A stretch of DNA of 64,000 nt, taken from the NCBI RefSeq assembly GCF_012276985.1, contig NZ_JAAXMM010000005.1:186001-250000 (forward strand), read 5' to 3'. The notes under the pieces were generated by a model. It was not told the DNA's origin. It was given only the letters and a program-made list of their open reading frames with translations, and ran no database searches. Both the position numbers and the translations under genes were made by a program. The stretch is from Agrobacterium sp. a22-2 (GTDB lineage: Bacteria > Pseudomonadota > Alphaproteobacteria > Rhizobiales > Rhizobiaceae). Positions 37,859 to 55,119 of this stretch are shown one piece after another (the stretch's first letter is position 1; each line of letters starts with the position of its first letter).

Positions 37859-38159
37859 CGATCACTTCTCCCGAACGCTTGGCAACCCGGACCTTCTTGC
37901 CGTCGACAACGGAGAAACCTACGCGAGTAGGCTTGCCGTCCTTGTCGATCAGGGCAACGTTGGACAGGTGCACTGCGGCTTCCTTGTTGATGATGCCGGC
38001 TTCCTGCGTCTGCGTCTGGCGCTGATGGCGCTTGACGACATTCACACCGCGCACAATAGCGCGATCTTCCTTCGGCATTACCTGAATGACTTCGCCGGAA
38101 CGACCCTTGTCCTTACCGGTAAGCATGACGACTGTGTCGCCTTTGCGGATCTTTTGCAT
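37851..38159 (-). CDS. rplX: 50S ribosomal protein L24
   Basis: L24 has 102 aa and is one of the two proteins that initiate 50S assembly. Its N-terminal KOW motif reads [24 protein letters not shown], followed by [18 protein letters not shown]. It lies 13 nt past rplN and overlaps rplE by 8 nt. Confidence 0.97.
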   Translation of the reverse strand: MQKIRKGDTVVMLTGKDKGRSGEVIQVMPKEDRAIVRGVNVVKRHQRQTQTQEAGIINKEAAVHLSNVALIDKDGKPTRVGFSVVDGKKVRVAKRSGEVIDG

Positions 38160-38172
38160 CTCTCGTGGCTCC

Positions 38173-38541
38173 TTACAGTACTTCTGGAGCCAGCGAGATG
38201 ATCTTCATGTGGTTCTTGGCGCGAAGTTCGCGCGGAACCGGTCCGAAGATACGGGTGCCGATCGGCTCTTTCTTGTTGTCGATAAGAACGGCTGCGTTAT
38301 TATCGAAACGGATGACGCTGCCATCGGGGCGGCGGATGTCCTTGGCGGTGCGAACAACAACCGCCTTCATCACGTCACCCTTCTTCACGCGGCCGCGCGG
38401 GATGGCTTCCTTGATCGAAACGACAATAATGTCGCCGACAGAAGCGTACTTGCGCTTGGAGCCGCCCAGCACCTTGATGCACATGACACGACGTGCGCCG
38501 GAATTATCCGCGACGTCGAGGTTTGTCTGCATCTGAATCAT
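38173..38541 (-). CDS. rplN: 50S ribosomal protein L14
   Basis: L14 has 122 aa and contacts 16S rRNA across the subunit interface. It begins [22 protein letters not shown] and ends in [19 protein letters not shown], both diagnostic. It is the first gene of the spc group. A 231-nt gap with a terminator-like hairpin separates it from rpsQ, so a promoter for spc is expected within 38542-38680, although I see no strong -35/-10 pair. Confidence 0.98.
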   Translation of the reverse strand: MIQMQTNLDVADNSGARRVMCIKVLGGSKRKYASVGDIIVVSIKEAIPRGRVKKGDVMKAVVVRTAKDIRRPDGSVIRFDNNAAVLIDNKKEPIGTRIFGPVPRELRAKNHMKIISLAPEVL

Positions 38542-38677
38542 GTCAGGTCGCCTTCTTGTTTTACCGGAACGGTTGGGCGCAGAGGCCCCCTATACCGGCT
38601 TATGGACAAAAATTTCGTTTTGCGTGGGGTCGGTGCCAAGGTGGTTTCCCAAATGGGACCTTCCTCACGCTCAAAGC

Positions 38678-38704
38678 AAAAGAACGCCCGTTACCGGAGC
38701 GTTC
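38678..38704 (-). terminator. Terminator-like hairpin between rpsQ (S10 operon) and rplN (spc operon)
   Basis: On the minus strand GAACGC-T-CCG pairs with CGG-GCGTTC around a GTAA loop (nine pairs, one bulge), followed by TTTT. It falls exactly at the classical S10/spc operon border, 68 nt past the rpsQ stop. Termination or attenuation of the S10 transcript here is likely. Confidence 0.72.
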
Positions 38705-38772
38705 CTGCGCTACTGCGCTGCTTCATACAGATTTTTAGGAAAGGCGCAAGGGCCCCGCCCATTTCTCTGCAA

Positions 38773-39009
38773 TTAAGCCTGGGCGGAAACCACCGTCCAG
38801 GTCTTATCCTTGGAGATCGGCGCGCATTCTTCGATGAATACGGTGTCGCCGGTCTTGTATTGGTTGGTCTCGTCGTGAGCCTTGTACTTCTTGGAACGAC
38901 GAACGGTCTTCTGAAGCAGCGGGTGAGCGAATCGACGCTCTACGCGAACGACAACAGTCTTGTCGTTCTTGTCGCTGACAACGACGCCCTGCAGAATGCG
39001 TTTAGGCAT
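38773..39009 (-). CDS. rpsQ: 30S ribosomal protein S17
   Basis: S17 has 78 aa, an OB-fold primary 16S rRNA binder. It contains [24 protein letters not shown] and [19 protein letters not shown]. It is the last gene of the S10 group. Its stop lies inside the loop of a CCGCCC/GGGCGG inverted repeat (38755-38786). Confidence 0.97.
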   Translation of the reverse strand: MPKRILQGVVVSDKNDKTVVVRVERRFAHPLLQKTVRRSKKYKAHDETNQYKTGDTVFIEECAPISKDKTWTVVSAQA

Positions 39010-39023
39010 ATTATTCTGGTCCT

Positions 39024-39224
39024 TTAGGCCTTGGCTTCTGCCGCCTTCTGGCGGGCAATGGTTTTCACGCGGGCGATATCCTTGCGGACTTCGTTGACGC
39101 GCGAGGACTTTTCAAGCTGGCCGGTCGCCTTCTGGAAGCGCAGGTTGAACTGCTCCTTCTTCAGATCGGCAAGCTTGTCCTTGAGCTGGTCGGCGCTAAG
39201 GCCGCGAACTTCTTCGGCTTTCAT
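39024..39224 (-). CDS. rpmC: 50S ribosomal protein L29
   Basis: L29 has 66 aa, is helical and lies at the tunnel exit next to L23, where trigger factor and SRP dock. It contains [23 protein letters not shown] and the conserved [10 protein letters not shown]. It is tightly packed between rplP and rpsQ. Confidence 0.97.
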   Translation of the reverse strand: MKAEEVRGLSADQLKDKLADLKKEQFNLRFQKATGQLEKSSRVNEVRKDIARVKTIARQKAAEAKA

Positions 39225-39236
39225 GTGCCTTGCTCC

Positions 39237-39650
39237 TTACTCTGCAATGCGCTGTACGAAGCGCGTCTTGACCGAGAGCTTGGCCTGGCCGAGACGAAGC
39301 GCCTCGCGGGCGATCTCCTCGCTGACACCGTCGATCTCGAACATCATGCGGCCGGGCTTGACCTTGCAAGCCCAGTATTCGACCGAGCCCTTACCCTTAC
39401 CCATACGAACTTCGGTAGGCTTGGCGGTGACCGGAACGTCCGGGAATACCCGGATCCAGACACGGCCGGCGCGCTTCATGTAACGCGTGATCGCGCGGCG
39501 GGCCGCTTCGATCTCGCGTGCATTGACGCGGTTCGGCTCAAGAGACTTCAGGCCGAACTCGCCGAAAGCCAGGTCAAAACCGCCCTTGGCTACGCCCTTG
39601 ATACGGCCCTTGAACTGCTTGCGGTATTTTGTGCGCTTTGGCTGCAACAT
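39237..39650 (-). CDS. rplP: 50S ribosomal protein L16
   Basis: L16 has 137 aa and positions A-site tRNA near the peptidyl-transferase centre. It starts [19 protein letters not shown], and [27 protein letters not shown] is the family core (GKGKG loop present). It lies between rpsC and rpmC, with short spacers. Confidence 0.98.
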   Translation of the reverse strand: MLQPKRTKYRKQFKGRIKGVAKGGFDLAFGEFGLKSLEPNRVNAREIEAARRAITRYMKRAGRVWIRVFPDVPVTAKPTEVRMGKGKGSVEYWACKVKPGRMMFEIDGVSEEIAREALRLGQAKLSVKTRFVQRIAE

Positions 39651-39686
39651 TTTCTATTCTCCAAACTTTCTGCCACGCGGCGCCAA

Positions 39687-40400
39687 TTACGCGTTTTCGC
39701 GGCGGCGGTTGTTGGTGCTGCTGCCCTGGGCGTCGCCTTCGAGCGCACGACGTTCCGAAGCCGTCGGATCGTGCTCAAGGATTTCGCCCTTGAAGATCCA
39801 GACCTTGATGCCGCAGATACCGTAGGCGGTGGTGGCTTCCGCTACACCGTAATCGATATCGGCACGCAGCGTGTGAAGCGGCACGCGACCTTCGCGATAC
39901 CATTCCGTACGAGCGATTTCAGCACCACCGAGACGACCGGCGCAGGTGATCTTGATGCCTTCGGCGCCAAGACGCATGGCCGACTGAACGGCACGCTTCA
40001 TGGCACGACGGAACGCGATACGGCGCTCGAGCTGCTGGGCGATCGACTGGGCAACCAGAGTTGCGTCGACTTCCGGCTTGCGCACTTCAACGATGTTGAG
40101 ATGCGTTTCGGAATTGGTCATCTCGCCGAGCTTCTTGCGAAGCTTCTCGATGTCCGCACCCTTCTTGCCGATGATCAGGCCCGGACGAGCCGAGTGGATC
40201 GTGACGCGGCACTTCTTGTGCGGACGCTCGATGACCACCTTGGCGATGCCGGCCTGCTTCAGCTCTTCCATCAGATACGCGCGGATCTTCAGATCCTCGT
40301 GCAGCAGCTGGCCGTATTCGGCATTGTCGGCGAACCAGCGGCTATCCCAGGTCCGGTTGATGCCGAGACGGAAACCGATTGGATTGATCTTCTGACCCAT
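39687..40400 (-). CDS. rpsC: 30S ribosomal protein S3
   Basis: S3 has 237 aa. Its KH domain carries the [14 protein letters not shown] loop, and the C-terminal domain has [18 protein letters not shown]. It lines the mRNA entry tunnel and helps unwind mRNA. The start codon shares one base with the rplV stop (TAATG), so translation is coupled. It ends in a basic tail, [11 protein letters not shown]. Confidence 0.98.
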   Translation of the reverse strand: MGQKINPIGFRLGINRTWDSRWFADNAEYGQLLHEDLKIRAYLMEELKQAGIAKVVIERPHKKCRVTIHSARPGLIIGKKGADIEKLRKKLGEMTNSETHLNIVEVRKPEVDATLVAQSIAQQLERRIAFRRAMKRAVQSAMRLGAEGIKITCAGRLGGAEIARTEWYREGRVPLHTLRADIDYGVAEATTAYGICGIKVWIFKGEILEHDPTASERRALEGDAQGSSTNNRRRENA

Positions 40401-40789
40401 TATGCGGCCTCCACTTTGGCTTCGACTTCGCGCACGACGATGGTCAGATGCGAGAACGGCTTTTCGATGCGCGATGCACGACCACGGCCACGAGCGTGGA
40501 AACGCTTCATGGTGATGGACTTGCCGACATACGCTTCCGCTACGATCAGCTGGTCAACGTCGAGATCATGGTTGTTCTCGGCATTGGCAATCGCCGATTC
40601 CAGCGTCTTCTTGACGGTGCCGGCGATACGCTTGCGCGAGAATTCCAGATCAGCGAGAGCGCGCTCGACCTTCTTGCCGCGGATCAGAGCCGCGACTAGG
40701 TTCAGCTTCTGGGGGCTGACGCGGATCGTGCGCGCAATTGCCTGCGCCTCGTTGTCCTTCAGCCGGCGTTCGGCTTTTGCCTTGCCCAT
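40400..40789 (-). CDS. rplV: 50S ribosomal protein L22
   Basis: L22 has 129 aa. Its beta-hairpin narrows the exit tunnel and is a target for macrolide-resistance changes in other bacteria. It contains [19 protein letters not shown] and the hairpin [25 protein letters not shown], which looks unmodified. It overlaps rpsC by one base. Confidence 0.97.
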   Translation of the reverse strand: MGKAKAERRLKDNEAQAIARTIRVSPQKLNLVAALIRGKKVERALADLEFSRKRIAGTVKKTLESAIANAENNHDLDVDQLIVAEAYVGKSITMKRFHARGRGRASRIEKPFSHLTIVVREVEAKVEAA

Positions 40790-40791
40790 GA

Positions 40792-41070
40792 TTACTTCCT
40801 CTTCGCTTTCTTGTCCGCACCGTGACCGTAATAGGTCCGGGTGGGAGCGAATTCACCGAACTTGTGTCCGACCATGTCTTCGTTGACATTGACCGGGATG
40901 TGCTTGCTGCCGTTGTAGACACCGAAGGTGAGACCGACGAACTGCGGCAGGATGGTGGAGCGACGGCTCCACATCTTGATCACTTCGCTACGACCGCCTT
41001 CACGAACCTTCTCAGCCTTCTTGAGAAGATAGCCGTCAACAAACGGGCCTTTCCATACTGAACGAGCCAT
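40792..41070 (-). CDS. rpsS: 30S ribosomal protein S19
   Basis: S19 has 92 aa and sits in the 30S head with S13. It contains [42 protein letters not shown] and the end [23 protein letters not shown], all diagnostic. It lies between rplB and rplV with 2 nt to rplV. Confidence 0.98.
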   Translation of the reverse strand: MARSVWKGPFVDGYLLKKAEKVREGGRSEVIKMWSRRSTILPQFVGLTFGVYNGSKHIPVNVNEDMVGHKFGEFAPTRTYYGHGADKKAKRK

Positions 41071-41085
41071 TCCTGACTACCTCTC

Positions 41086-41922
41086 TTACTTCTTCGTCTT
41101 GTGGCGCGAACGCATGATGAACTTGTCGGTCGACTTGTTCGAACGCGTACGCTTGCCCTTGGTCGGCTTGCCCCACGGGGTTACCGGATGGCGGCCACCA
41201 GAGGTGCGGCCTTCGCCGCCGCCGTGCGGATGGTCAACCGGGTTCATGACAACGCCGCGAACGTGCGGGCGCTTGCCGCGCCACACCGAACGACCGGCCT
41301 TGCCGTCGTTGATGTTGCCGTGGTCCGGGTTCGACACGGCGCCGATGGTAGCAAGGCAGGAGCCGTGCACCAGACGCTGCTCGCCCGAGTTCAGGCGAAG
41401 GATCGCCATGCCCTGGTCACGACCGACGAGCTGCACATAGGTGCCTGCGGAGCGGGCCATCTGGCCGCCCTTGCCCGGCTTCATCTCGACGTTGTGCACG
41501 ATCGAACCAACCGGGATGTACTGCAGCGGCATGGTGTTGCCGGGCTTTACGTCGACGGCCTTTTCCGAAGCGATGACCTTGTCGCCGGCAGCAAGACGCT
41601 GCGGAGCGATGATATAGGCCTGTTCGCCATCGGCATAGTTGATCAGCGCGATGAACGCGGTGCGGTTCGGGTCGTATTCCAGACGCTCGACGGTGCCTTC
41701 GACGTCGAACTTGCGACGCTTGAAGTCAACCAGACGGTAGGTCCGCTTGTGACCGCCGCCCTGATAGCGAACGGTGATACGGCCGGTGTTGTTACGACCG
41801 CCCTTGGAGGACAGGCCTTCCGTCAGAGACTTGACCGGCTTGCCCTTATGGAGGCCGGACCGGTCGACGATGACCAGCTGACGCTGGCTAGGGGTGGTCG
41901 GATTGAAACTTTTCAATGCCAT
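41086..41922 (-). CDS. rplB: 50S ribosomal protein L2
   Basis: L2 has 278 aa, binds the largest stretch of 23S rRNA and supports peptidyl-transferase activity and subunit joining. The C-terminal [31 protein letters not shown] contains the essential histidine loop. The N-terminal OB and SH3-like domains are complete. The spacer to rplW is 42 nt. Confidence 0.98.
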   Translation of the reverse strand: MALKSFNPTTPSQRQLVIVDRSGLHKGKPVKSLTEGLSSKGGRNNTGRITVRYQGGGHKRTYRLVDFKRRKFDVEGTVERLEYDPNRTAFIALINYADGEQAYIIAPQRLAAGDKVIASEKAVDVKPGNTMPLQYIPVGSIVHNVEMKPGKGGQMARSAGTYVQLVGRDQGMAILRLNSGEQRLVHGSCLATIGAVSNPDHGNINDGKAGRSVWRGKRPHVRGVVMNPVDHPHGGGEGRTSGGRHPVTPWGKPTKGKRTRSNKSTDKFIMRSRHKTKK

Positions 41923-41964
41923 TATCTTGTTCCCTTTTGGGTTTCTACCCTACTGGGCCTATCC

Positions 41965-42258
41965 TTAGACACCGGTGGACACATCGATGGACTGACCGTC
42001 GGCGAGCGTAACGATCGCCTTCTTCACGTCCTTCTGCTTTCCGGTGAACCCGCGGAAACGCTTGACCTTGCCCTTGCGCAGCAGTGTGTTCACGGCCGTG
42101 ACCTTGACACCGAAGAGCGCTTCGACGGCAGCCTTGATTTCAGGCTTCGAAGCAGTCTTGGCGACGTTGAAGACGACCTGGTTCTGTTCGGATGCCAGGG
42201 TCGACTTTTCCGTGATCGACGGAGATACGATCACGTCGTAGTGGCGAAGATCAGTCAT
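41965..42258 (-). CDS. rplW: 50S ribosomal protein L23
   Basis: L23 has 97 aa and is the docking site for trigger factor and SRP at the tunnel exit. It contains [24 protein letters not shown] and the [23 protein letters not shown] loop. Its start overlaps the rplD stop by 4 nt (ATGA). Confidence 0.97.
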   Translation of the reverse strand: MTDLRHYDVIVSPSITEKSTLASEQNQVVFNVAKTASKPEIKAAVEALFGVKVTAVNTLLRKGKVKRFRGFTGKQKDVKKAIVTLADGQSIDVSTGV

Positions 42259-42875
42259 TTGAACCGCTCCTCCAGAGCTTCAACCGCTGCCTTGGAAAGC
42301 ACGAGCTTGCCGCGGCGCAGGATGTCATAAACGTTGATGCCCTGGACCGGCAGAACATCGATATTCGGGATGTTTGCGGCTGCGAGCTTGAAATTGCTGT
42401 CGAGTTCAACGCCGCCGATGAGCAGAGCGTTGGTCAGGCCGAGCGAAGCAAAGCTTCCGATCAGTGCCTTGGTCTTGGGATCCGTCGAAACGAGCTGATC
42501 GATGATGATCAGGTCTTCGGACTTCAGCTTGGCCGAGAGTGCATGACGCAGGGCCAGAGCACGGACCTTCTTCGGCAGGTCATGGGCGTGGCTGCGAACA
42601 ACCGGGCCATGGGCCTTGCCGCCGCCGCGAAACTGCGGAGCGCGTGCCGAATGGTGACGAGCACGACCGGTGCCCTTCTGCTTGTACATCTTGGCGCCGG
42701 TGCGGGAGACTTCCGCACGGGTCTTGGTCTTGTGCGTGCCCTGACGCTTGTTGGCAAGCTGCCAGCGGATCATGCGGGCGATAATGTCTTCGCGGGGGTC
42801 GAGGCCGAAAATGGCATCCGACAGGGAAACCGTGCCGGCATCTTTACCCTCGAGGGTTTTGACGTTGAGTTCCAT
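42255..42875 (-). CDS. rplD: 50S ribosomal protein L4
   Basis: L4 has 206 aa. Its extended loop, [34 protein letters not shown], reaches the exit tunnel beside L22. In E. coli L4 also represses the S10 operon through its leader; whether that holds here is unknown. I use ATG 42875 ([10 protein letters not shown]), preceded by AAGGGAG, not the in-frame codon at 42965. Confidence 0.97.
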   Translation of the reverse strand: MELNVKTLEGKDAGTVSLSDAIFGLDPREDIIARMIRWQLANKRQGTHKTKTRAEVSRTGAKMYKQKGTGRARHHSARAPQFRGGGKAHGPVVRSHAHDLPKKVRALALRHALSAKLKSEDLIIIDQLVSTDPKTKALIGSFASLGLTNALLIGGVELDSNFKLAAANIPNIDVLPVQGINVYDILRRGKLVLSKAAVEALEERFK

Positions 42876-42888
42876 ATGCTTGGCTCCC

Positions 42889-43530
42889 TTACTTCGATGC
42901 CGACTTGACGGCGTCGCGCACGATGATCCAGGAACCCTTGGAACCGGGCACTGCGCCCTTAACAAGGATCAGACCGCGATCTTCATCGGTCGAAACGACT
43001 TCCAAATTCTGGGTGGTGACGCGGGTCTGGCCCATGTGGCCGGCCATGCGCTTGCCCTTCCAGACGCGACCCGGATCCTGGTTGGAACCGGTAGAACCGT
43101 GCGAACGGTGCGAAACCGACACACCGTGGGTTGCCCGAAGACCGCCGAAATTATGGCGCTTCATGGCACCGGCAAAACCCTTACCGATGGTCGTGCCGGT
43201 TACGTCGACCAGCTGGCCGGCCGCAAAATGGCTCGCCATCAGCTGGGCGCCGACGTCGATCATGTTGTCTTCCGATACGCGGAATTCAACGAGCTTTGCC
43301 TTGGGCTCGACGCTTGCAGCGGCGAAATGGCCGCGCATGCCCTTGGTCGTGTTCTTGACCTTGGCTACGCCGGCACCAAGCTGAACGGCCGTATAGCCGT
43401 GCTTGTCGACTGTGCGCTGGGCTACCACCTGGCAGCTTTCCATGCGCAAAACCGTTACTGGAATGTGCTCGCCGGCGTCGTTGTAGACCCGGGTCATTCC
43501 CACTTTCTGTGCAATCACACCTGAACGCAT
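42889..43530 (-). CDS. rplC: 50S ribosomal protein L3
   Basis: L3 has 213 aa. It starts [22 protein letters not shown]. The tryptophan/central extension near the peptidyl-transferase centre reads [26 protein letters not shown]. An upstream in-frame start at 43602 is not supported, whereas AAGAGGAA lies just before 43530. It lies in the S10 operon after rpsJ. Confidence 0.97.
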   Translation of the reverse strand: MRSGVIAQKVGMTRVYNDAGEHIPVTVLRMESCQVVAQRTVDKHGYTAVQLGAGVAKVKNTTKGMRGHFAAASVEPKAKLVEFRVSEDNMIDVGAQLMASHFAAGQLVDVTGTTIGKGFAGAMKRHNFGGLRATHGVSVSHRSHGSTGSNQDPGRVWKGKRMAGHMGQTRVTTQNLEVVSTDEDRGLILVKGAVPGSKGSWIIVRDAVKSASK

Positions 43531-43703
43531 TGGTTCATTCCTCTTGAGAGTCGAGTCGGGGCCTTGCGGCCCTCCCCTTGCCTCTTTGTTTAAGGATTCC
43601 ACTCAGGCCCTTCCGGACCATCGGGTTTCCCGTTTCGAGAAGTCGTTGGCAGGTCTTGCCACGTACCTTCCTTGTTATTTCGGCTCTCGCCGGAATTCCA
43701 TTT

Positions 43704-44012
43704 TTAGAGCTTGATCTCGACGTCTACGCCGGCAGCCAGGTCGAGCTTCATCAGCGCGTCAACCGTCTGGGGGGTCGGGTCTACGATATCAAGCAGGCGC
43801 TTATGCGTGCGCATCTCGAACTGTTCGCGGCTCTTCTTGTCGACGTGCGGCGAACGGTTAACGGTGAACTTTTCGATGCGGGTCGGGAGCGGTACCGGGC
43901 CGCGAACGCTTGCACCGGTGCGCTTAGCGGTCGAAACAATCTCCCGCGTGGAGGCATCGAGAACCCGGTGATCAAACGCCTTGAGGCGGATGCGGATATT
44001 CTGGCCGTTCAT
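43704..44012 (-). CDS. rpsJ: 30S ribosomal protein S10 (NusE)
   Basis: S10 has 102 aa and is both a 30S head protein and the NusE partner of NusB/NusG in antitermination. It contains [19 protein letters not shown] and the loop [29 protein letters not shown]. It is the first gene of the S10 group; the 259-nt gap from tuf contains a strong hairpin. A 173-nt gap to rplC is longer than usual. Confidence 0.97.
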   Translation of the reverse strand: MNGQNIRIRLKAFDHRVLDASTREIVSTAKRTGASVRGPVPLPTRIEKFTVNRSPHVDKKSREQFEMRTHKRLLDIVDPTPQTVDALMKLDLAAGVDVEIKL

Positions 44013-44095
44013 TCGACTTGTCCTTGTTTGTTTTCTTGCGTCCCGCATACGCAGAGACAGTGAATTACCAATACTGGCCGGCCCCCGATTTTCAA

Positions 44096-44126
44096 AAATC
44101 ACAGGGACACCGCGGGGTGCCCCTGT
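44096..44126 (-). terminator. Terminator-like hairpin between tuf and rpsJ
   Basis: In the minus-strand RNA an 11-bp stem (ACAGGGGCACC with GGUGUCCCUGU, one G-U pair) is followed by GATTTTTGA. The wobble pair is only possible in the minus-strand transcript. Two more hairpins lie closer to tuf: GCGACCTT/AAGGTCGC at 44158-44175 and GCCGGCG/CGCCGGC at 44233-44257. Together they mark the str/S10 operon border. Confidence 0.65.
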
Positions 44127-44271
44127 CACTTGTAAAGTAGAAGGAGACCTGCCATCCGCGACCTTCTAAGGTCGCATCAAAAGCAGTGCCGAAGCCGGAC
44201 CGTGCAAATCACACGATCCGAGCGTCATCGTGGCCGGCGACATACAACGCCGCCGGCATTTCGTCAATCGA

Positions 44272-45447
<1,176 letters not shown>

Positions 45448-45516
45448 TTTCGGCTCTCCGTTTCTTTTCCCCCAAAAGGGGGTATTCCTTGTTTCTTACA
45501 AAAGCCCGGGGGCCGA

Positions 45517-47616
<2,100 letters not shown>

Positions 47617-47647
47617 TGTGGACTGCCTTTCGAAATCTGTTCGTCGA

Positions 47648-48130
<483 letters not shown>

Positions 48131-48199
48131 TCAACTTGTGTGTAAGCGCCTTAACACGCGGAGAACCTCGCGCAGCGCTGGAAAAAATACGAATGCCGA

Positions 48200-48571
48200 T
48201 TACTTCGGACGCTTCGCACCATACTTCGAACGGCGCTGCTTGCGGTTCTTGACGCCCTGCGTATCGAGAACACCACGGATGATGTGATAACGAACGCCCG
48301 GCAAGTCCTTTACGCGGCCGCCGCGGATCATGACGACCGAGTGTTCCTGAAGGTTGTGACCTTCACCCGGAATGTAGCCGATCACTTCGAAGCCATTGGT
48401 CAGGCGGATCTTGGCAACCTTACGAAGCGCCGAGTTCGGCTTCTTCGGGGTCGTCGTGTAAACACGAGTGCAAACACCACGCTTCTGCGGATTTTCCTGC
48501 AGAGCGGGAACCTTGTTACGCTTTACCTGCGCCTGACGCGGCTTGCGGATCAGCTGATTTACGGTAGGCAT
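48200..48571 (-). CDS. rpsL: 30S ribosomal protein S12
   Basis: S12 has 123 aa and is a decoding-centre protein. It starts [15 protein letters not shown]. The streptomycin-linked positions keep wild-type lysines ([16 protein letters not shown] and [13 protein letters not shown]), so a sensitive allele is expected. I use ATG 48571; the upstream in-frame codons lack a ribosome-binding site. It is the first gene of the str operon, with a 260-nt leader from the promoter at 48840-48868. Confidence 0.97.
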
Positions 48572-49085
48572 ATAACCATCCCTTGCAAATTCTTGTCTCT
48601 CAAGCCCTTCCGGACCCATACTTTGCCGTCACCGGCGGTGGTCGCACAATTTTCGTCATACGCAAAATGCGGCCCGACCCGTTATTCACGGATGGGCCAC
48701 AAAAAAGCAGAGGACGCACAGTCGGTGCGTCATGCGTGCAGCATTGTCGTCTTCACGTGCGATTAGAACCTTGTTTGAGACGAACTCCAGAACGCGTCGT
48801 TCCGAATGGACAGGCCTCACATGGGATCTGATGAGGGGCGTGTTACTGTTTTCCCCCGGTTCCGTCAAGTCTCTATCGAAAATTATTGGCCTGCACGCCC
48901 TGCCCGGCAGGCCCTTTGGCCTTGCGGCACGAGTTTGTTACACAATATAGCGATCGTCTCCTGAAATGCATTGGGCTTTTCAGAGATTTGCCGCTAAGAA
49001 TTGCCGAACGGCGTTCCGATGCCTCCCCCGACAACGGCGATTCCTACGATTCGAATCGAGATCACAGCGAAAAAGGACGAGTCGC
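48572..49085. other. Divergent intergenic region between rpsL and the 97-aa gene
   Basis: These 514 bases contain no convincing gene. I see the str promoter (48840-48868, listed separately) and its long leader towards rpsL, and no RNA gene. The part from 48900 to 49085 should hold the promoter of the plus-strand hypothetical gene. Confidence 0.6.
48840..48868 (-). promoter_or_regulatory. Probable sigma-70-type promoter of the str operon
   Basis: On the minus strand CTTGACG (TTGACG at 48868-48863) is followed by a 17-nt spacer and TAACAC (48845-48840). The -35 matches the rhizobial CTTGAC consensus exactly. Transcription would start near 48833 and give a leader of about 260 nt before rpsL. 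Confidence 0.7.
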
Positions 49086-49379
49086 ATGATCAGCACTCCG
49101 GACAATGACAATAATCTCGACGGCCCGATGGTGTTCATCATCATTGCCAAGGCCTACGAGCGGGATGGCGACGATGGTGTCGACCTGCATATCATGTTGG
49201 CCGCCCCGGACGACGATTCGGCCGTGCGTGAAGCGCTCAATGCGCTTGCCGAGGAAGGTTTTCTCGAGGCCGATCTCGACCAGATCGGCCTTGTCAGCGA
49301 AATCCCCGAGGAAGAGCCGCATGCCTCGGCCTATCAGGGCGCCTTGCAGGGTGAAGTGGCCATCATCCGGTTTAATTGA
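49086..49379 (+). CDS. Small acidic conserved-looking protein of unknown function
   Basis: The protein has 97 aa and is strongly acidic. It contains MVFIIIAKAYERDGDDGVDLHIMLAAPDDDSAVREALNALAEEGFLEADLD (cited in part: KAYERDGDDG and NALAEEGFLEADL). It has no signal peptide or membrane segment, so it is cytoplasmic. AAGGACG precedes ATG 49086, and a strong terminator follows, which supports a real single-gene transcript. I do not recognise the family. Confidence 0.75.
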   Translation: MISTPDNDNNLDGPMVFIIIAKAYERDGDDGVDLHIMLAAPDDDSAVREALNALAEEGFLEADLDQIGLVSEIPEEEPHASAYQGALQGEVAIIRFN

Positions 49380-49415
49380 GGTCGCAGGCCCTGTCCGGGC
49401 AGACACCAGATGATC

Positions 49416-49450
49416 AAGGGGCCGTCCGTTGCCGGACGGCCCCTTTTTTT
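49416..49450 (+). terminator. Terminator of the 97-aa gene (also facing the cytochrome peroxidase gene)
   Basis: A perfect 13-bp stem (AAGGGGCCGTCCG with CGGACGGCCCCTT, loop TTGC) is followed by a run of T on the plus strand. It lies between convergent genes and may serve both. Confidence 0.93.
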
Positions 49451-49469
49451 GACATCGATGCAATCCGGA

Positions 49470-50525
49470 TCAGTTCTTCTTGATCTCACCGCTCGGCCGC
49501 GGCGTCGCATCGGTTTCGGCCGGCAGGACCGGATAGGTCACTTCCGGGATCTTGCCGGTCAGCGAATCGAGGAAGGCGACGATCTGGTCAACCTCCTGCT
49601 CGTTCAACTCTTCGCCAAGCTGCGCCGTGCCCATGATGCCGACGGCCTGTTTCAGGTTCCACACCTTGCCGGAATGGAAATAGGGTGCCGTCAGTGCAAT
49701 ATTGCGCAAGGGGGCGGCCCGGAAGACATAGCTGTCATCCGCCGTGTTGGTCACGGCAAAGCGTCCCTTGTCGTTTTCCGGCAGGACATCGGCGCCGGGC
49801 TTCTCGATCAGGCCAAATGGGAAGTACCCCTCCCCTCCGACATTGATGCCGGCATGGCACGATGAGCAGCCCTTGTCGATGAACAGCGCCAGCCCCTGCT
49901 TCTGCATGTCCGATAGCGCGTCATCCGAGCCGTTCAGATAGGCATCGAATGGGGCCGGCGTGACGAGCGTTGCCTCGAAGGCTTCGATGGCCATCGCCAT
50001 ATGGTCGAAGCTGACAGGATCGGCGTCACCGGGGAATGCCGCCTTGAACCATTCGACATATTGCGGCATCGATTTCAGGGTCACCACGACCTGGTCGGGC
50101 GTGTTGGCCATTTCGACACCGGCCTGGACAGGGCCTTTGGCCTGCGCCTTCAGGTCTTCGGCGCGACCATCCCAGAACTGGGCGACGTTGAAGACCGCGT
50201 TCAAGGCGGTCGGCGAATTGCGCGGGCCTTTCTGCCAGCCGTGGCCGATCGAGGTCTCGAGATTATCGTCACCGCCCGTTGCCAGGTTGTGACAGGAATT
50301 GCAGGAGAAGACCCCCGAGGCGGAAATGCGCGGGTCGAAGAACAGCGCCTTGCCGAGCAGGATCTTCTCAGGCGTGATCGGATTGTTGGCGACCGACGGG
50401 GTCGTCGACGGCAAAGGCTTGAATATTTCGAGCGCCGTGGCGCGCAAATCCGCGGGAACCGGATCGGCGGCAAACGCGACTGTTGCCAGCAGAACTGCGG
50501 CAACCGTTGAAACCAGTTTTTTCAT
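49470..50525 (-). CDS. Di-haem cytochrome c peroxidase (CcpA/MauG family)
   Basis: The protein has 351 aa. A signal peptide (residues 1-20) directs it to the periplasm. Two c-type haem sites are present: CNSCH (75-79) in the N-terminal peroxidatic domain and CSSCH (220-224) in the electron-transfer domain. FWDGRAEDL and APYFHSGKVW, with a Met-ligand candidate downstream, are typical of bacterial CCPs, which reduce H2O2 with electrons from cytochrome c. It is monocistronic, with rpoC upstream in the same direction but terminated. A FixK/FNR-type box about 60 nt upstream suggests low-oxygen induction. Confidence 0.92.
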   Translation of the reverse strand: MKKLVSTVAAVLLATVAFAADPVPADLRATALEIFKPLPSTTPSVANNPITPEKILLGKALFFDPRISASGVFSCNSCHNLATGGDDNLETSIGHGWQKGPRNSPTALNAVFNVAQFWDGRAEDLKAQAKGPVQAGVEMANTPDQVVVTLKSMPQYVEWFKAAFPGDADPVSFDHMAMAIEAFEATLVTPAPFDAYLNGSDDALSDMQKQGLALFIDKGCSSCHAGINVGGEGYFPFGLIEKPGADVLPENDKGRFAVTNTADDSYVFRAAPLRNIALTAPYFHSGKVWNLKQAVGIMGTAQLGEELNEQEVDQIVAFLDSLTGKIPEVTYPVLPAETDATPRPSGEIKKN

Positions 50526-50581
50526 GAGAACCTCCGTTCGTTGTGAACGGAGCCAGTTTAGAATTCATAAAAACTGGAGTG

Positions 50582-50595
50582 TTGCGCTGGATCAA
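50582..50595 (-). promoter_or_regulatory. FixK/FNR-type box upstream of the cytochrome c peroxidase gene
   Basis: Read on the minus strand, TTGATCCAGCGCAA fits the FixK-type pattern TTG(A/C)-N6-(T/G)CAA. One half (TTGAT) is a perfect FNR half-site. A TAAACT -10-like element at 50560-50555 would place the box centre near -41, the class II activator position. Confidence 0.6.
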
Positions 50596-50627
50596 GGCGA
50601 ATCCGGGCGTGACGCCACCTCAACGCG

Positions 50628-50655
50628 AAAAACGCCCGGATTTCTCCGGGCGTTT
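50628..50655 (-). terminator. Terminator of the rpoBC operon
   Basis: An 11-bp stem (AAACGCCCGGA with TCCGGGCGTTT, loop of four) is followed on the minus strand by a TTTTT tract, about 53 nt past the rpoC stop. Confidence 0.9.
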
Positions 50656-50707
50656 ATCAACTATCAAAACCACGGCTGCGACAAAATCGCACCCGGCTTT
50701 ACGAGCC

Positions 50708-54922
<4,215 letters not shown>

Positions 54923-55080
54923 GCCTGTCTCCTTCATGGGGCGCGATGGCCCTCAGCTTGGTCTCGGATGCGGCGAATTCCCGGGACGCCGCTCCGATCC
55001 CTAAAAACGACAATAACCGCAAAATGCGGCAAAACTCCCCGCGCCGCTCCGCAGACTATGCTGGCCGGCCTGGAGAATAC

Positions 55081-55107
55081 GGCGCGTGCTGGTGACCAGC
55101 ACGCGCC
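55081..55107 (-). other. Perfect stem-loop between rpoB and rpoC
   Basis: The 12-bp arms GGCGCGTGCTGG and CCAGCACGCGCC enclose a 3-base loop, 12 nt past the rpoB stop. It has no T tract. It is probably an RNA-processing or stability element rather than a terminator, since rpoC must be transcribed through it. Confidence 0.6.
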
Positions 55108-55119
55108 TTGTCAAAACAC

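Noticed and set aside
45466-45482. CCCCC-AAAA-GGGGG between fusA and tuf as a terminator
   Set aside because: The stem is only five pairs, no T tract follows on the minus strand, and the 69-nt spacer fits continuous fusA-tuf transcription.
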